Part shown: positions 17,545-26,635 of the stretch, piece by piece
Layout: the number at the start of each line of letters is the position of its first letter
How positions within the stretch are numbered: position 1 is the first letter of the stretch
Assembly (NCBI RefSeq): GCF_029714285.1
Contig: NZ_CP121662.1
Coordinates: forward strand, 2,232,001 to 2,296,000
DNA: 64,000 nucleotides
Origin: Rhizobium sp. CB3090
GTDB lineage: Bacteria > Pseudomonadota > Alphaproteobacteria > Rhizobiales > Rhizobiaceae
Direction: 5' to 3'
The notes under the pieces: generated by a model
The model's database searches: none
The model's input: only the letters and a program-made list of their open reading frames with translations
What the model was told of the DNA's origin: nothing
Made by a program: the position numbers and the translations under genes

Positions 17545-19041
17545 TCACCCAGCACTCAACGTACGCGCCACCGCCTTCTTCCATCCTTTGAGCTTCACGC
17601 TTCGCGTCTTCTCGTCCATATCGGGCTCGAAACGCCGGTCGCGGGCCCAGGCCTTGGCAAAGCTCTTGCGGTCCGGCCAGACACCGGCGCGGCTGCCGGC
17701 AAGCCAGGCGGCGCCGAGTGCGGTGGTTTCCAGGATGGTGGGACGGTCGACGGGCGCATCGAGAAGGTCGGCGAGCCGCTGCATCGTCCAGTCGGAGGCG
17801 ACCATGCCGCCGTCGACGCGCAGCACTGTATCCGTGCCGCTGCCATTCTTCCAATCCTTGTGCATAGCATCCAGCAGGTCGCGCGACTGATAGCAGACCG
17901 CCTCCAGCGCAGCGCGAACGATTTCTTCCGGGCCGGTATTGCGCGTCAGCCCGAAGATCGCACCGCGCGCATCCGGATCCCAATGCGGCGCGCCGAGACC
18001 GGTGAAGGCCGGCACGAGATAAACCTCCTGCATCGGATCGGCTTTTTCCGCCAATCCGTCGGAATCGGCGGCGCGCTTGATTGCCTTCAGCCCGTCGCGC
18101 AGCCATTGCACGGCCGCGCCGGCGATGAAGATCGAGCCTTCCAGCGCGTAGGTCGTCTCGCCATTCAGCCGATAGGCGATGGTGGTCAGCAGGCGATTTT
18201 TCGAGCGCACCATATCCGTACCGGTGTTGAGCAGCGCGAAGCAGCCGGTGCCATAGGTCGATTTCATCATGCCGCGCTCGAAACAAGCCTGGCCGATGGT
18301 CGCCGCTTGCTGGTCGCCCGCAACGCCGAGGATGGGGATTGTCGCCCCGAAGATCGATGGATCGGTGACGCCGAAATTGGCCGCGCAGTCCTTCACCTCC
18401 GGCAGCATCGCGGCGGGAACGCGCAGGATATCGAGCAGATCCTCGTCCCACGCATTGTTGCCGATATTGTACATCAGCGTCCGCGAGGCGTTGGTCGCAT
18501 CGGTGACGAAACTCTTGCCGCCGGTCAGCCGCCAGATGAGGAAAGTGTCGATGGTGCCGAAGCAGAGCTCGCCCTTGGCGGCGCGCGCGCGGGCGCCTTT
18601 CACATTGGCCAGCATCCACGAAAGCTTGGTGCCGGAAAAATAGGGATCGAGCAGCAGACCGGTATGGCGGGTGAACAGCTTTTCCAGATCCTGTCGCTTC
18701 AGCTTCTCGCAATAGCTGGCGGTGCGGCGATCTTGCCAAACGATGGCATTGTGGATCGGCTTGCCGGTCGCTCGGTCCCACACCACGACCGTCTCGCGCT
18801 GATTGGTGATGCCGAGAGCGGCGATATCCTTTGCAGTGATGCCCGCGGCTTCGATCGCTTTTTTGACGGTCGCAACGACGGAAGCCCAGATTTCTTCGGG
18901 ATCATGCTCGACCCAACCAGGTTTCGGATAGTGCTGCGTGAACTCCTTCTGGTTGACGCCGACAATCTTCATGTCGCCGTCAAAAACGATAGCCCGCGTC
19001 GACGTCGTTCCCTGGTCGATCGCCAAGACATAACCGCTCAT
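17545..19041 (-). CDS. glpK: Glycerol kinase
   Basis: Phosphorylates glycerol to glycerol-3-phosphate with ATP in the cytoplasm. The 498-residue FGGY-family protein has the start [18 protein letters not shown], the glycerol-binding [14 protein letters not shown] and WMLANV region, the second phosphate motif [12 protein letters not shown], and [13 protein letters not shown] near the C-terminus. Length and motifs match the family. No glpF, glpD or ABC glycerol transporter is next to it, so transport and oxidation genes must lie elsewhere. Confidence 0.97.
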   Translation of the reverse strand: MSGYVLAIDQGTTSTRAIVFDGDMKIVGVNQKEFTQHYPKPGWVEHDPEEIWASVVATVKKAIEAAGITAKDIAALGITNQRETVVVWDRATGKPIHNAIVWQDRRTASYCEKLKRQDLEKLFTRHTGLLLDPYFSGTKLSWMLANVKGARARAAKGELCFGTIDTFLIWRLTGGKSFVTDATNASRTLMYNIGNNAWDEDLLDILRVPAAMLPEVKDCAANFGVTDPSIFGATIPILGVAGDQQAATIGQACFERGMMKSTYGTGCFALLNTGTDMVRSKNRLLTTIAYRLNGETTYALEGSIFIAGAAVQWLRDGLKAIKRAADSDGLAEKADPMQEVYLVPAFTGLGAPHWDPDARGAIFGLTRNTGPEEIVRAALEAVCYQSRDLLDAMHKDWKNGSGTDTVLRVDGGMVASDWTMQRLADLLDAPVDRPTILETTALGAAWLAGSRAGVWPDRKSFAKAWARDRRFEPDMDEKTRSVKLKGWKKAVARTLSAG

Positions 19042-19278
19042 GCACTCCTCCCGATTGTTCCGGTCCCTAAAACAACAAATACGGCAGCAAAACGAATGTG
19101 AAAAGAAAGCAAAACGAAATTTTTTGACGAAAATTCTTTATTCCAGCTTGCGAATATATGAAGTGAACTGTCGCAAAAGAGTCTCGCCGCGATGCGATTG
19201 CCATATCCGCCGGTTTGAGACTAACCTCAGAGCAGCTATTGCGCTGCAACAGCAGCCGCGCCGTCCAAGGAGAAAATC

Positions 19279-20055
19279 ATGGCAAGAACAGTCGTTGTCA
19301 CCGGCTCTACAAGCGGTATCGGCCTCGCCATCGCGACCGCCTTCGCCGCGAAGGGTGAAAACATCATCCTCAACGGCTTCGGCAAGCCTGAAGAGATCGA
19401 TGCCATCAGAAACACGCTCGAAACCTCAGGCGGCGGCAAGGTGGTCTACCATCCGGCCGACATGACCAAGCCCTCAGATATCGCCGACCTGATCGCCACC
19501 GCCAATTCGACCTTCGGCGGCGTCGATGTCCTCGTCAACAATGCCGGCATCCAGCATGTCGAGAAGATCGAGGACTTTCCGATCGAGAAGTGGGACCAGA
19601 TCATCGCCATCAACCTGTCGAGCTCGTTCCATACGATGCGCGCCGCCATTCCGCTGATGAAGGCGAAGAAATACGGCCGCATCATCAACATCGCCTCGGC
19701 CCACGCCCTCGTCGCCTCGCCCTTTAAATCCGCCTATGTCGCGGCAAAACATGGTATTCTGGGTTTGACCAAGACTGCGGCACTGGAGCTTGCCGAGTTC
19801 GGCGTCACCGTCAACGCCATCTGCCCCGGCTATGTCCTGACCCCGCTCGTCGAAAAGCAGATACCGGATACGGCCAAGGCGCGTGGCATGACCGAAGAGC
19901 AGGTCAAGAACGAGGTCATTCTCAAGGCGCAGCCGACGCATGAATTCGTCAAGGCCGAAGAGATTGCGGCATTGTCGATCTATCTTGCCAGCGACGATGC
20001 GCGTCAGGTCACCGGCACGCATGTCTCGATTGACGGTGGCTGGACTGCGGCATAA
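19279..20055 (+). CDS. bdhA: 3-hydroxybutyrate dehydrogenase
   Basis: NAD-dependent short-chain dehydrogenase interconverting D-3-hydroxybutyrate and acetoacetate, a step of poly-3-hydroxybutyrate breakdown. The 258-residue protein has the cofactor motif GSTSGIG near residue 8, NNAGIQHVE, the catalytic Ser of ASAHALVASPFKSAYVAAKHG with YxxxK, and the BdhA-specific lid region CPGYVLTPLVEKQIPDTAK. GGAG lies about 9 bases before the ATG. In Sinorhizobium bdhA is joined to xdhA2B2; here xdhABC also follows, about 170 bases downstream. Confidence 0.95.
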   Translation: MARTVVVTGSTSGIGLAIATAFAAKGENIILNGFGKPEEIDAIRNTLETSGGGKVVYHPADMTKPSDIADLIATANSTFGGVDVLVNNAGIQHVEKIEDFPIEKWDQIIAINLSSSFHTMRAAIPLMKAKKYGRIINIASAHALVASPFKSAYVAAKHGILGLTKTAALELAEFGVTVNAICPGYVLTPLVEKQIPDTAKARGMTEEQVKNEVILKAQPTHEFVKAEEIAALSIYLASDDARQVTGTHVSIDGGWTAA

Positions 20056-20070
20056 CCATAAACGGCCGAG

Positions 20071-20114
20071 CATGATCTCAAAAAAACGCGAAGCGGTTCT
20101 TACATAAGATCATG
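20071..20114. repeat. Short palindromic repeat with CATGATCT arms
   Basis: Perfect 8-base arms CATGATCT (20071-20078) and AGATCATG (20107-20114) flank a core with CGCGAAGCGGTT. The core is related to the GTGCGTAGCGGTTTT core of the larger repeats at 3723 and 10246. It lies 16 bases after bdhA stop. Confidence 0.65.
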
Positions 20115-20228
20115 TTCAACCGAACAGAGAGAACGGGATGATGGTTCGAAGAGACATTATCTCGTTCCAAGGCACGGACAGGTAATGCCCTCTGCCCGGC
20201 CTGAAAAGACCAAATTATTGGGAACGAC

Positions 20229-21698
20229 ATGAACGACAGCATCCGCTTTATCCTCAACGGCGAGGATATTTCACTTTCCAGCCTACGCCCGACCGAGACG
20301 CTCCTCGATTTTCTGCGTCTCAACCGGCATCTGACCGGCACGAAGGAAGGATGCGCAGAAGGCGACTGCGGCGCCTGCACCGTATTGGTCGGCCGGCTGA
20401 TCGATGGCGGATTGCACTATGAGTCGGTCAATGCCTGTATCCGTTTTGTCGGATCGCTGCATGCCACCCATGTCGTCACCGTCGAACATCTGGCCGCCAA
20501 GGACGGCACGCTGCACCCGGTCCAGCAGGCCATGGTCGATTGTCATGGCTCGCAATGCGGTTTCTGCACGCCGGGTTTCGTGATGTCGCTTTACGGCCTG
20601 TGGCTTTCGACCGAAAAGCCGAGCCGGGCACAGATCGAAAAGGCCCTGCAAGGCAATCTCTGTCGCTGCACGGGTTACGAGCCGATCGTCAAGGCAGCCG
20701 AACAGGTAAGTCAGACGCGTCCGAGTGCTCTGTTCGATCCTCTTGAAAAGACCAGGGCGGACATCATCGCCCGGCTCTGGGCCATGCAGGGCGGTGATAC
20801 CATCACCATTGCTTCCGGCGAAGATCGCCTGATCGTGCCGGGCTCGGTCGCGGCCCTTGCGCAAGTGTTGGCCGACGAACCGAAGGCAACCGTCGTTGCC
20901 GGTTCCACCGACGTCGGTCTCTGGGTCACCAAACAGATGCGCAAGCTCGACCCGGTCGTCTTCATCAATCATCTGACCGACTTGCAGAAGATCACCTTCG
21001 AAGATACGGGCCTCACCATTGGCGCGGGCGTTACTTACAGCCAGGCGTTTGCAGCCATGGCCGAGAAGATTCCGGCAATCGCCAGCCTGATCAACCGCAT
21101 CGGCGGCGAGCAGGTGCGCAATATGGGGACGATCGGCGGCAATATCGCCAACGGATCGCCCATCGGCGACACGCCGCCGCCGCTGATCGCGCTCGGCGCG
21201 ACCGTGAAACTGCGTTCGGTTGCCGGTACCCGCACGTTGCCGCTGGAAGACTTCTTCATCGATTACGGCAAGCAGGATCGCAATCCCGGCGAATTCGTCG
21301 AAAGCATTTTCGTGCCTTACCCCACCGAAGGCACTCATTTCGCGGTCTACAAGATCTCCAAGCGCCGGGACGAGGACATTTCGGCGCTCTGCGGCGCTTT
21401 CCACCTGGCGCTGGATGCGGACGGCAACGTCGCCGACATCCGCATCGCCTTCGGCGGCATGGCCGGCACGCCGAAGCGCGCCCGCACGGTCGAAGCCGAA
21501 CTGATCGGCAAACCCTGGACGGAGGCGACGGTCACCGCCGCCCGCTCGGCCTTCGATGCCGATTACACGCCGCTCACCGACTGGCGCGCCACCGCCGAAT
21601 ACCGGCAGTTGACCGCCAAGAACCTGCTCATTCGCTTTTATCTCGAAACCGCCGGTGCGCCGCAGGAACTGAAGCGTTTCGCAACGGTGGAGGCTTGA
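20229..21698 (+). CDS. xdhA: Xanthine dehydrogenase, small subunit (Fe-S and FAD)
   Basis: Carries electrons in hypoxanthine/xanthine oxidation to urate. The 489 residues hold an N-terminal plant-type [2Fe-2S] domain (CAEGDCGACTVL), an all-helical second [2Fe-2S] domain (SQCGFCTPGF and NLCRCTGYEP), and an FAD domain from about residue 185 (VVAGSTDVGLWVTKQ, MGTIGGNIANGSPIGD). It is the first gene of the xdhABC operon; xdhB starts three bases after its stop. Molybdenum-cofactor binding is on XdhB. Confidence 0.96.
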   Translation: MNDSIRFILNGEDISLSSLRPTETLLDFLRLNRHLTGTKEGCAEGDCGACTVLVGRLIDGGLHYESVNACIRFVGSLHATHVVTVEHLAAKDGTLHPVQQAMVDCHGSQCGFCTPGFVMSLYGLWLSTEKPSRAQIEKALQGNLCRCTGYEPIVKAAEQVSQTRPSALFDPLEKTRADIIARLWAMQGGDTITIASGEDRLIVPGSVAALAQVLADEPKATVVAGSTDVGLWVTKQMRKLDPVVFINHLTDLQKITFEDTGLTIGAGVTYSQAFAAMAEKIPAIASLINRIGGEQVRNMGTIGGNIANGSPIGDTPPPLIALGATVKLRSVAGTRTLPLEDFFIDYGKQDRNPGEFVESIFVPYPTEGTHFAVYKISKRRDEDISALCGAFHLALDADGNVADIRIAFGGMAGTPKRARTVEAELIGKPWTEATVTAARSAFDADYTPLTDWRATAEYRQLTAKNLLIRFYLETAGAPQELKRFATVEA

Positions 21699-21701
21699 AC
21701 C

Positions 21702-24038
21702 ATGGATAAATCCACCTTCGAAGAACGCAAGGTCATCAACGGTTCGATGCATGGTGCGCTGAAGCATGATTCGGCACACAAGCACGTGACGGGCGCCGCT
21801 GACTATATCGACGACCTGCCGGAACCTGCTGGCCTGCTGCATGGCGCACTTGGCCTTTCCGACCGTGCCCATGCGGACATCGTCGGCATCGACCTCTCCG
21901 CCGTGAGAGCCTACCCCGGTGTGGTCTGGGTGTTCACAGCTAAGGACATTCCCGGCGTCAACGACACCAGCTTCAACGGCATGCATGACGAGCCGCTGCT
22001 CGCAGACACCAAGGTCGAGTTTCACGGCCAGCCGATCTTCGCCGTCATCGCAGAGACCCGTGATACAGCCCGCCGCGCCGCACGCCTTGCCAAGATCGAC
22101 TATCGCGACTTGCCCCATTGGAGCGACATCGATGGCGCCCTCGCCAACGGCGCACCCTTGGTCTACGAGCCGATGACGCTGAAGCGCGGCCAGCCGGAAA
22201 CCGAGATGGCCAACGCCAAGCACCGCATCAAGGCGCAGATGCGCATCGGCGGTCAGGAGCATTTCTATCTCGAAAGCCACATCGCGATGGCAATACCCGG
22301 CGAAGATGATGAAGTGACCGTCTGGTCGTCGACCCAGCATCCGAGTGAGATCCAGCACATCGTCGGCCATGTGCTCAACATTCCGTCCAACGCCGTCACC
22401 GTCAATGTGCGCCGCATGGGCGGCGGCTTCGGCGGCAAGGAAACGCAGGGCAACCAGTTCGCCGCACTCGCCGCCATCGCCGCCAAGAAGCTCGGTCGCG
22501 CCATCAAATTCCGCCCCGACCGCGACGAGGACATGGCAGCCACCGGCAAACGCCATGACTTCCTGGTCGACTACGAAATCGGCTTCGACGATGACGGCCG
22601 CATCCATGCCGTCGATGCAACTTACGCCGCCCGCTGCGGCTTCTCCTCAGACCTCTCCGGCCCCGTCACCGACCGCGCATTGTTCCATGCGGATTCGAGC
22701 TATTTCTACCCACATGTGCATCTCGTCTCGAAACCGCTGAAGACCCACACGGTTTCCAACACCGCCTTCCGCGGCTTCGGCGGTCCTCAAGGCATGGTTG
22801 GCGGTGAGCGGTTTATCGAAGAGATTGCCTATGCGCTGGGCAAGGACCCGCTGGAAGTTCGCCGTGCGAATTTCTACGGCCAGCCGGGCTCAGGCCGCAC
22901 GCTGACGCCCTATCATCAGGAGGTGGAGGACAACATCATCCACCGCATCGTCGACGAGCTGGAAGAATCCTCCGACTACCAGGCGCGGCGCAACGCCATC
23001 ATCGAGTTCAACCGCTCCAGCCGCTTCATCCGCAAGGGTATCGCGCTGACGCCGGTGAAATTCGGCATCTCCTTCACCATGACCGCCTTCAACCAGGCCG
23101 GCGCGCTGGTGCACATCTATCAGGACGGCTCCATCCATCTGAACCATGGCGGCACGGAAATGGGCCAGGGCCTCTATACCAAGGTGGCGCAGGTTTTGGC
23201 CGACAGTTTCCAGGTGGATGTCGACCGGGTGAAGATCACGGCCACCACCACCGGCAAGGTCCCGAACACCTCGGCGACCGCAGCCTCCTCCGGCTCCGAC
23301 CTTAACGGCATGGCGGCATTTGACGCCGCGCGGCAAATCAAGGACCGGCTGGTTGCCTTTGCTGTCGAGAAATGGGGCGTCGCTGCCGAAGAGATACAGT
23401 TCCTGCCGAACCGGGTGCGGGTCGGCGACATGGAAATTCCCTTCCCGGATTTCATCAAGCAAGCCTATTTCGCCCGTGTGCAGCTTTCCGCCGCCGGCTT
23501 CTACAAGACGCCGAAAATCCATTGGGACCGCAAGGCCGGCCGCGGCACGCCGTTCTATTATTTCTCTTATGGCGCCGCCTGCTCGGAAGTGTCGATCGAT
23601 ACGCTGACCGGCGAATATCTGGTAGACCGTACCGATATCCTCCACGATGTCGGCCGGTCGCTGAACCCGGCGATCGATATCGGTCAGGTCGAAGGCGCCT
23701 TCGTGCAGGGCATGGGTTGGCTGACCACCGAAGAACTTTGGTGGGACAATAAGGGCCGGCTGCGCACGCATGCGCCTTCGACCTACAAGATCCCGCTCGC
23801 TTCGGATCGGCCGAAGATATTCAATGTCCGCCTCGCCGAATGGTCTGAAAATGCCGAGGCGACCATCGGCCGCTCCAAGGCAGTCGGCGAACCGCCCTTC
23901 ATGCTCAGCATCTCGGTTCTCGAAGCTCTATCCATGGCCGTCGCAAGCGTCGCGGACTACCGCATCTGCCCGCGGCTCGACGCGCCGGCAACGCCGGAAC
24001 GGGTGCTGATGGCAGTCGAGCGGCTGAAGGGGATGTGA
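21702..24038 (+). CDS. xdhB: Xanthine dehydrogenase, molybdenum-binding large subunit
   Basis: The catalytic subunit with molybdopterin; oxidises hypoxanthine and xanthine to urate together with XdhA. At 778 residues it shows the family landmarks GGGFGGKETQGNQ, the FRGFGGPQG motif with the substrate-orienting arginine, QGLYTKVAQV, and near the end the catalytic glutamate in SKAVGEPPFML. Two to three bases separate it from both neighbours, so the operon is tightly packed. Confidence 0.97.
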   Translation: MDKSTFEERKVINGSMHGALKHDSAHKHVTGAADYIDDLPEPAGLLHGALGLSDRAHADIVGIDLSAVRAYPGVVWVFTAKDIPGVNDTSFNGMHDEPLLADTKVEFHGQPIFAVIAETRDTARRAARLAKIDYRDLPHWSDIDGALANGAPLVYEPMTLKRGQPETEMANAKHRIKAQMRIGGQEHFYLESHIAMAIPGEDDEVTVWSSTQHPSEIQHIVGHVLNIPSNAVTVNVRRMGGGFGGKETQGNQFAALAAIAAKKLGRAIKFRPDRDEDMAATGKRHDFLVDYEIGFDDDGRIHAVDATYAARCGFSSDLSGPVTDRALFHADSSYFYPHVHLVSKPLKTHTVSNTAFRGFGGPQGMVGGERFIEEIAYALGKDPLEVRRANFYGQPGSGRTLTPYHQEVEDNIIHRIVDELEESSDYQARRNAIIEFNRSSRFIRKGIALTPVKFGISFTMTAFNQAGALVHIYQDGSIHLNHGGTEMGQGLYTKVAQVLADSFQVDVDRVKITATTTGKVPNTSATAASSGSDLNGMAAFDAARQIKDRLVAFAVEKWGVAAEEIQFLPNRVRVGDMEIPFPDFIKQAYFARVQLSAAGFYKTPKIHWDRKAGRGTPFYYFSYGAACSEVSIDTLTGEYLVDRTDILHDVGRSLNPAIDIGQVEGAFVQGMGWLTTEELWWDNKGRLRTHAPSTYKIPLASDRPKIFNVRLAEWSENAEATIGRSKAVGEPPFMLSISVLEALSMAVASVADYRICPRLDAPATPERVLMAVERLKGM

Positions 24039-24039
24039 C

Positions 24040-24885
24040 ATGGCGGTCCGCGAAGTGCTTTCCGGTGTCATACCCAGGAGCGACTTCCACGCATTTCTCG
24101 CGACACGCCCCTCCTCCATCCTCATCGAGATCGTTGGAACGCAGGGCTCGACGCCACGCGAAGCTGGGGCCTTCATGCTCGTTTCCGAAAATGCCATCTG
24201 GGGCACGATCGGCGGCGGGCAGCTCGAATTTTTGGCGATCCAGAACGCCCGCGAATTGCTGACAGGCAAGGGCGTTGATATGATGGACATACCGCTCGGG
24301 CCGGAGATCGGCCAATGCTGCGGCGGTCGCACGCAACTGCGCTTCCAGAAGATGACGGCACAATTGCTTAAAGAGCTCGAAGCCAAACAGGCCAGCGAGG
24401 CAGAGCATCGGCCGGAGACCTATCTCTTCGGCGCGGGCCATGTCGGGCACGCGCTCGCCGCCGCGCTAGCACCCCTGCCGCTTTCCGTGACGGTGATCGA
24501 GACGCGGAAAGAGGAATTGGCAAACTTGCCGGCAGAGACGAAGACTGTGCTTTCGCCAATGCCGGAGGCGCTGGTGCGGGATATTCCAGCCGGCTCAGCC
24601 GTCGTCATCTTGACCCATGATCACGCCCTGGATTTCCTGATCGCCCAGGAAGCGCTCGCTCGCTCCGATCTCGCCTATGTCGGCATGATCGGCTCGGCGA
24701 CGAAGCGCGCCACTTTCTCCCATTGGCTGAGCCGCGAAGGCGGCGATAAGGCCTTGATCGAGCGGCTGACGCTGCCGATCGGCGGCGCCGCAGTGAAGGA
24801 CAAGCGCCCGGAAGTCATCGCCGCCATGACGGCAGCCGAGCTGCTGACGGCCTTCGCGACCTATGCCATGCGATCGTCCTCGTAA
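24040..24885 (+). CDS. xdhC: XdhC molybdenum cofactor insertion chaperone
   Basis: Binds molybdenum cofactor, promotes its sulfuration and inserts it into XdhB. The 281-residue protein has the XdhC/CoxI N-terminal pattern IVGTQGSTPREAGAFMLV, the cysteine pair in GQCCGGRTQL, and a C-terminal Rossmann-type domain (YLFGAGHVGHALAAAL, VGMIGSATKRATF). It begins one base after xdhB stop. Its last 25 bases overlap the end of the minus-strand gene at 24861. Confidence 0.95.
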   Translation: MAVREVLSGVIPRSDFHAFLATRPSSILIEIVGTQGSTPREAGAFMLVSENAIWGTIGGGQLEFLAIQNARELLTGKGVDMMDIPLGPEIGQCCGGRTQLRFQKMTAQLLKELEAKQASEAEHRPETYLFGAGHVGHALAAALAPLPLSVTVIETRKEELANLPAETKTVLSPMPEALVRDIPAGSAVVILTHDHALDFLIAQEALARSDLAYVGMIGSATKRATFSHWLSREGGDKALIERLTLPIGGAAVKDKRPEVIAAMTAAELLTAFATYAMRSSS

Positions 24886-25061
24886 CGCGGCTCGCGCCCG
24901 TCCAGAAATCCGAGATCGCGCTTGAGCCGATCGGGCATTTCATCCAGATCCAGGCGGGGCGAAGGTTCCCAACCTCTTATGAATATCTGCGCCGCTGTTT
25001 CCAACACGCGGGCCAAGGCTGACGGCCTGGCGTTCGTCTGTTCGACGGCATAGCAATCCAT
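24861..25061 (-). CDS. Small DUF1127-like protein
   Basis: A 66-residue protein whose C-terminal half DLDEMPDRLKRDLGFLDGREPRY matches the DUF1127 (YjiS-like) pattern of an Arg-rich 'mpd.lkRDlGl.d' segment. Short DUF1127 proteins in Rhizobiaceae affect RNA turnover and phosphate or carbon adaptation in studied cases. The gene is convergent with xdhC and overlaps its last 25 bases. No further neighbour on this strand. Confidence 0.6.
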   Translation of the reverse strand: MDCYAVEQTNARPSALARVLETAAQIFIRGWEPSPRLDLDEMPDRLKRDLGFLDGREPRYEDDRMA

Positions 25062-25163
25062 GACAGTACCTCAATTCAATCGATGATGTGGATTGCAGTT
25101 TGCCGGGGAAAATGCTGAATTTCCAATCGAACAATCGTCTGCACACATGAAGAGAACTTATCC

Positions 25164-26060
25164 ATGAAGCTCTCGAAACAGTTCCCTCTGAATGCGCTGC
25201 GGGTCTTCGAGGCCGCTGCCCGGCACGGCAGCTTCACGCGCGCAGGCAAAGAGCTCGGCATGACGCAGACAGCCGTCAGCTATCAGATCAAGCTTCTGGA
25301 GGAGAACGTCGGCGAGCCGCTGTTCCTGCGGCGGCCGCGCCAGATCGAGTTGACCGACGCAGGCCAACGATTGGCGCCGAAGGTAAGCGAAGCCTTTAGC
25401 ATGCTGCATGAGGCGATGGCTTCTGTCAGCAGCGATGCCGAAACCACGCTCCTCATTCACTCGACGCCGACCTTCGCTTCACAATGGCTTGCCCGCCACC
25501 TCGGCTCGTTTCAATTGCAGCATCCGAATGTCGCGGTGCGGCTTGCCACATCGGACGCGCTCATCGATTTCTCTCGTGAGCCTTCGGATATCGCCATTCG
25601 CAACGGGCGCGGAAATTGGCCGGGGCTGCGCGCACATCTTTTGATGAAAATGAACTTCACGCCAATGCTGAGCCCGGCATTGGCGGCCAGTATCGGCGGC
25701 GTTCATACGCCGGCCGATCTCCTCAAACTTCGGATCATCGATGCCGGCGACCCGTGGTGGGTACAATGGTTCGAAGCAGCCGGCGTTCCAGACCCCGGCC
25801 TGCAAGATCGACCGAGAAGCCGGCTTGGGGCACAATCCTTCGAAGCAAGTGCCGCCATCGCCGGACAGGGCGTCGCCGTCCTGACCCCTGAATTCTATGC
25901 CGACGACCTCGCCGCCGGCCGGCTTATCCAGCCCTTCGATATTCTCTGCAACGATGGCTCGAACTATTGGCTTGCCTATCCCGAAAGCAGACGTCACACG
26001 CCGCGAATCCGTGTTTTCCGGAATTGGATACTCGGCGAGTTCGGCATGCCGCTGGAGTGA
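25164..26060 (+). CDS. LysR-family regulator, GcvA-like
   Basis: A 298-residue activator or repressor. The winged-helix domain is at residues 1-65 (FPLNALRVFEAAARHGSFTRAGKELGMTQTAVSYQIKLLEE) and the substrate-binding domain follows. The start LKQFPLNALRVFEAAARHGSFT style is that of the GcvA/AmpR branch. Placed between xdhC and puuD, it may control purine catabolism, but the sequence alone does not show this. ATG 25164 is preceded by GAAGAGAACTT. Confidence 0.88.
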   Translation: MKLSKQFPLNALRVFEAAARHGSFTRAGKELGMTQTAVSYQIKLLEENVGEPLFLRRPRQIELTDAGQRLAPKVSEAFSMLHEAMASVSSDAETTLLIHSTPTFASQWLARHLGSFQLQHPNVAVRLATSDALIDFSREPSDIAIRNGRGNWPGLRAHLLMKMNFTPMLSPALAASIGGVHTPADLLKLRIIDAGDPWWVQWFEAAGVPDPGLQDRPRSRLGAQSFEASAAIAGQGVAVLTPEFYADDLAAGRLIQPFDILCNDGSNYWLAYPESRRHTPRIRVFRNWILGEFGMPLE

Positions 26061-26067
26061 GCGTCAC

Positions 26068-26406
26068 CTAATAAGACATATCCGGCGCATAGAAGCAGCG
26101 CGGCGTGTTCTCGTCCGGAAACAGACAGAGATGATAGGCTCCATCCGGCGAACGCATCGTCTTGCGCTGTGGCAGCGTGAAGATATGGGCGTGCGTCACA
26201 TAGCGATGATCGCCGGGATAGAGCGTAATCCGATAGCCGCCGGGGATAACGGTTACGGTTCGCGACGGGATCATCTCGCAATCGCCGGTCTTGCTGTCGC
26301 CATTACAACAATAAGGATCGTAGGACCAGCCGGAGGGCGCGTCGTGCGCCATGGCGGAAGTTGCAAGAAGGAATAGTGCAAACGCCAGTATACCACGCAT
26401 GGGCAA
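26068..26406 (-). CDS. Small secreted protein, unknown function
   Basis: A 112-residue protein with an N-terminal signal peptide (MRGILAFALFLLATSAMA, cut after AMA) and a mature part with four cysteines (YCCNGDSKTGDCEMI and LCLFPDENTPRCFY), likely forming disulfides in the periplasm. I recognise no domain; similar short cysteine proteins occur in rhizobia. It is convergent with the LysR gene with seven bases between. Confidence 0.7.
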   Translation of the reverse strand: MPMRGILAFALFLLATSAMAHDAPSGWSYDPYCCNGDSKTGDCEMIPSRTVTVIPGGYRITLYPGDHRYVTHAHIFTLPQRKTMRSPDGAYHLCLFPDENTPRCFYAPDMSY

Positions 26407-26635
26407 ATCTCCGACGATGCGGCGAACCGTGGGCTCCGCTGCCCGCCTATCGCCGACGGCGCTAAAAAAGCGTCCGATTTTGATCTATGTCGAAGTCAGC
26501 GCTCGGCAAGAGCGGCCGCATATCGGTCACGGAAGTGTGTGATGACACGAAAAGCAGTCCCTCGATCAAACTCCGCTTCCCTCGACGCCCAACATTTTGC
26601 AAGGTGTCGAGTCGGAGGAAGAAAAGGGGACCTGA

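Noticed and set aside
20283..22607. A 774-codon open frame on the minus strand.
   Set aside because: It is the shadow of xdhA and xdhB, whose Fe-S and molybdenum motifs are unambiguous.
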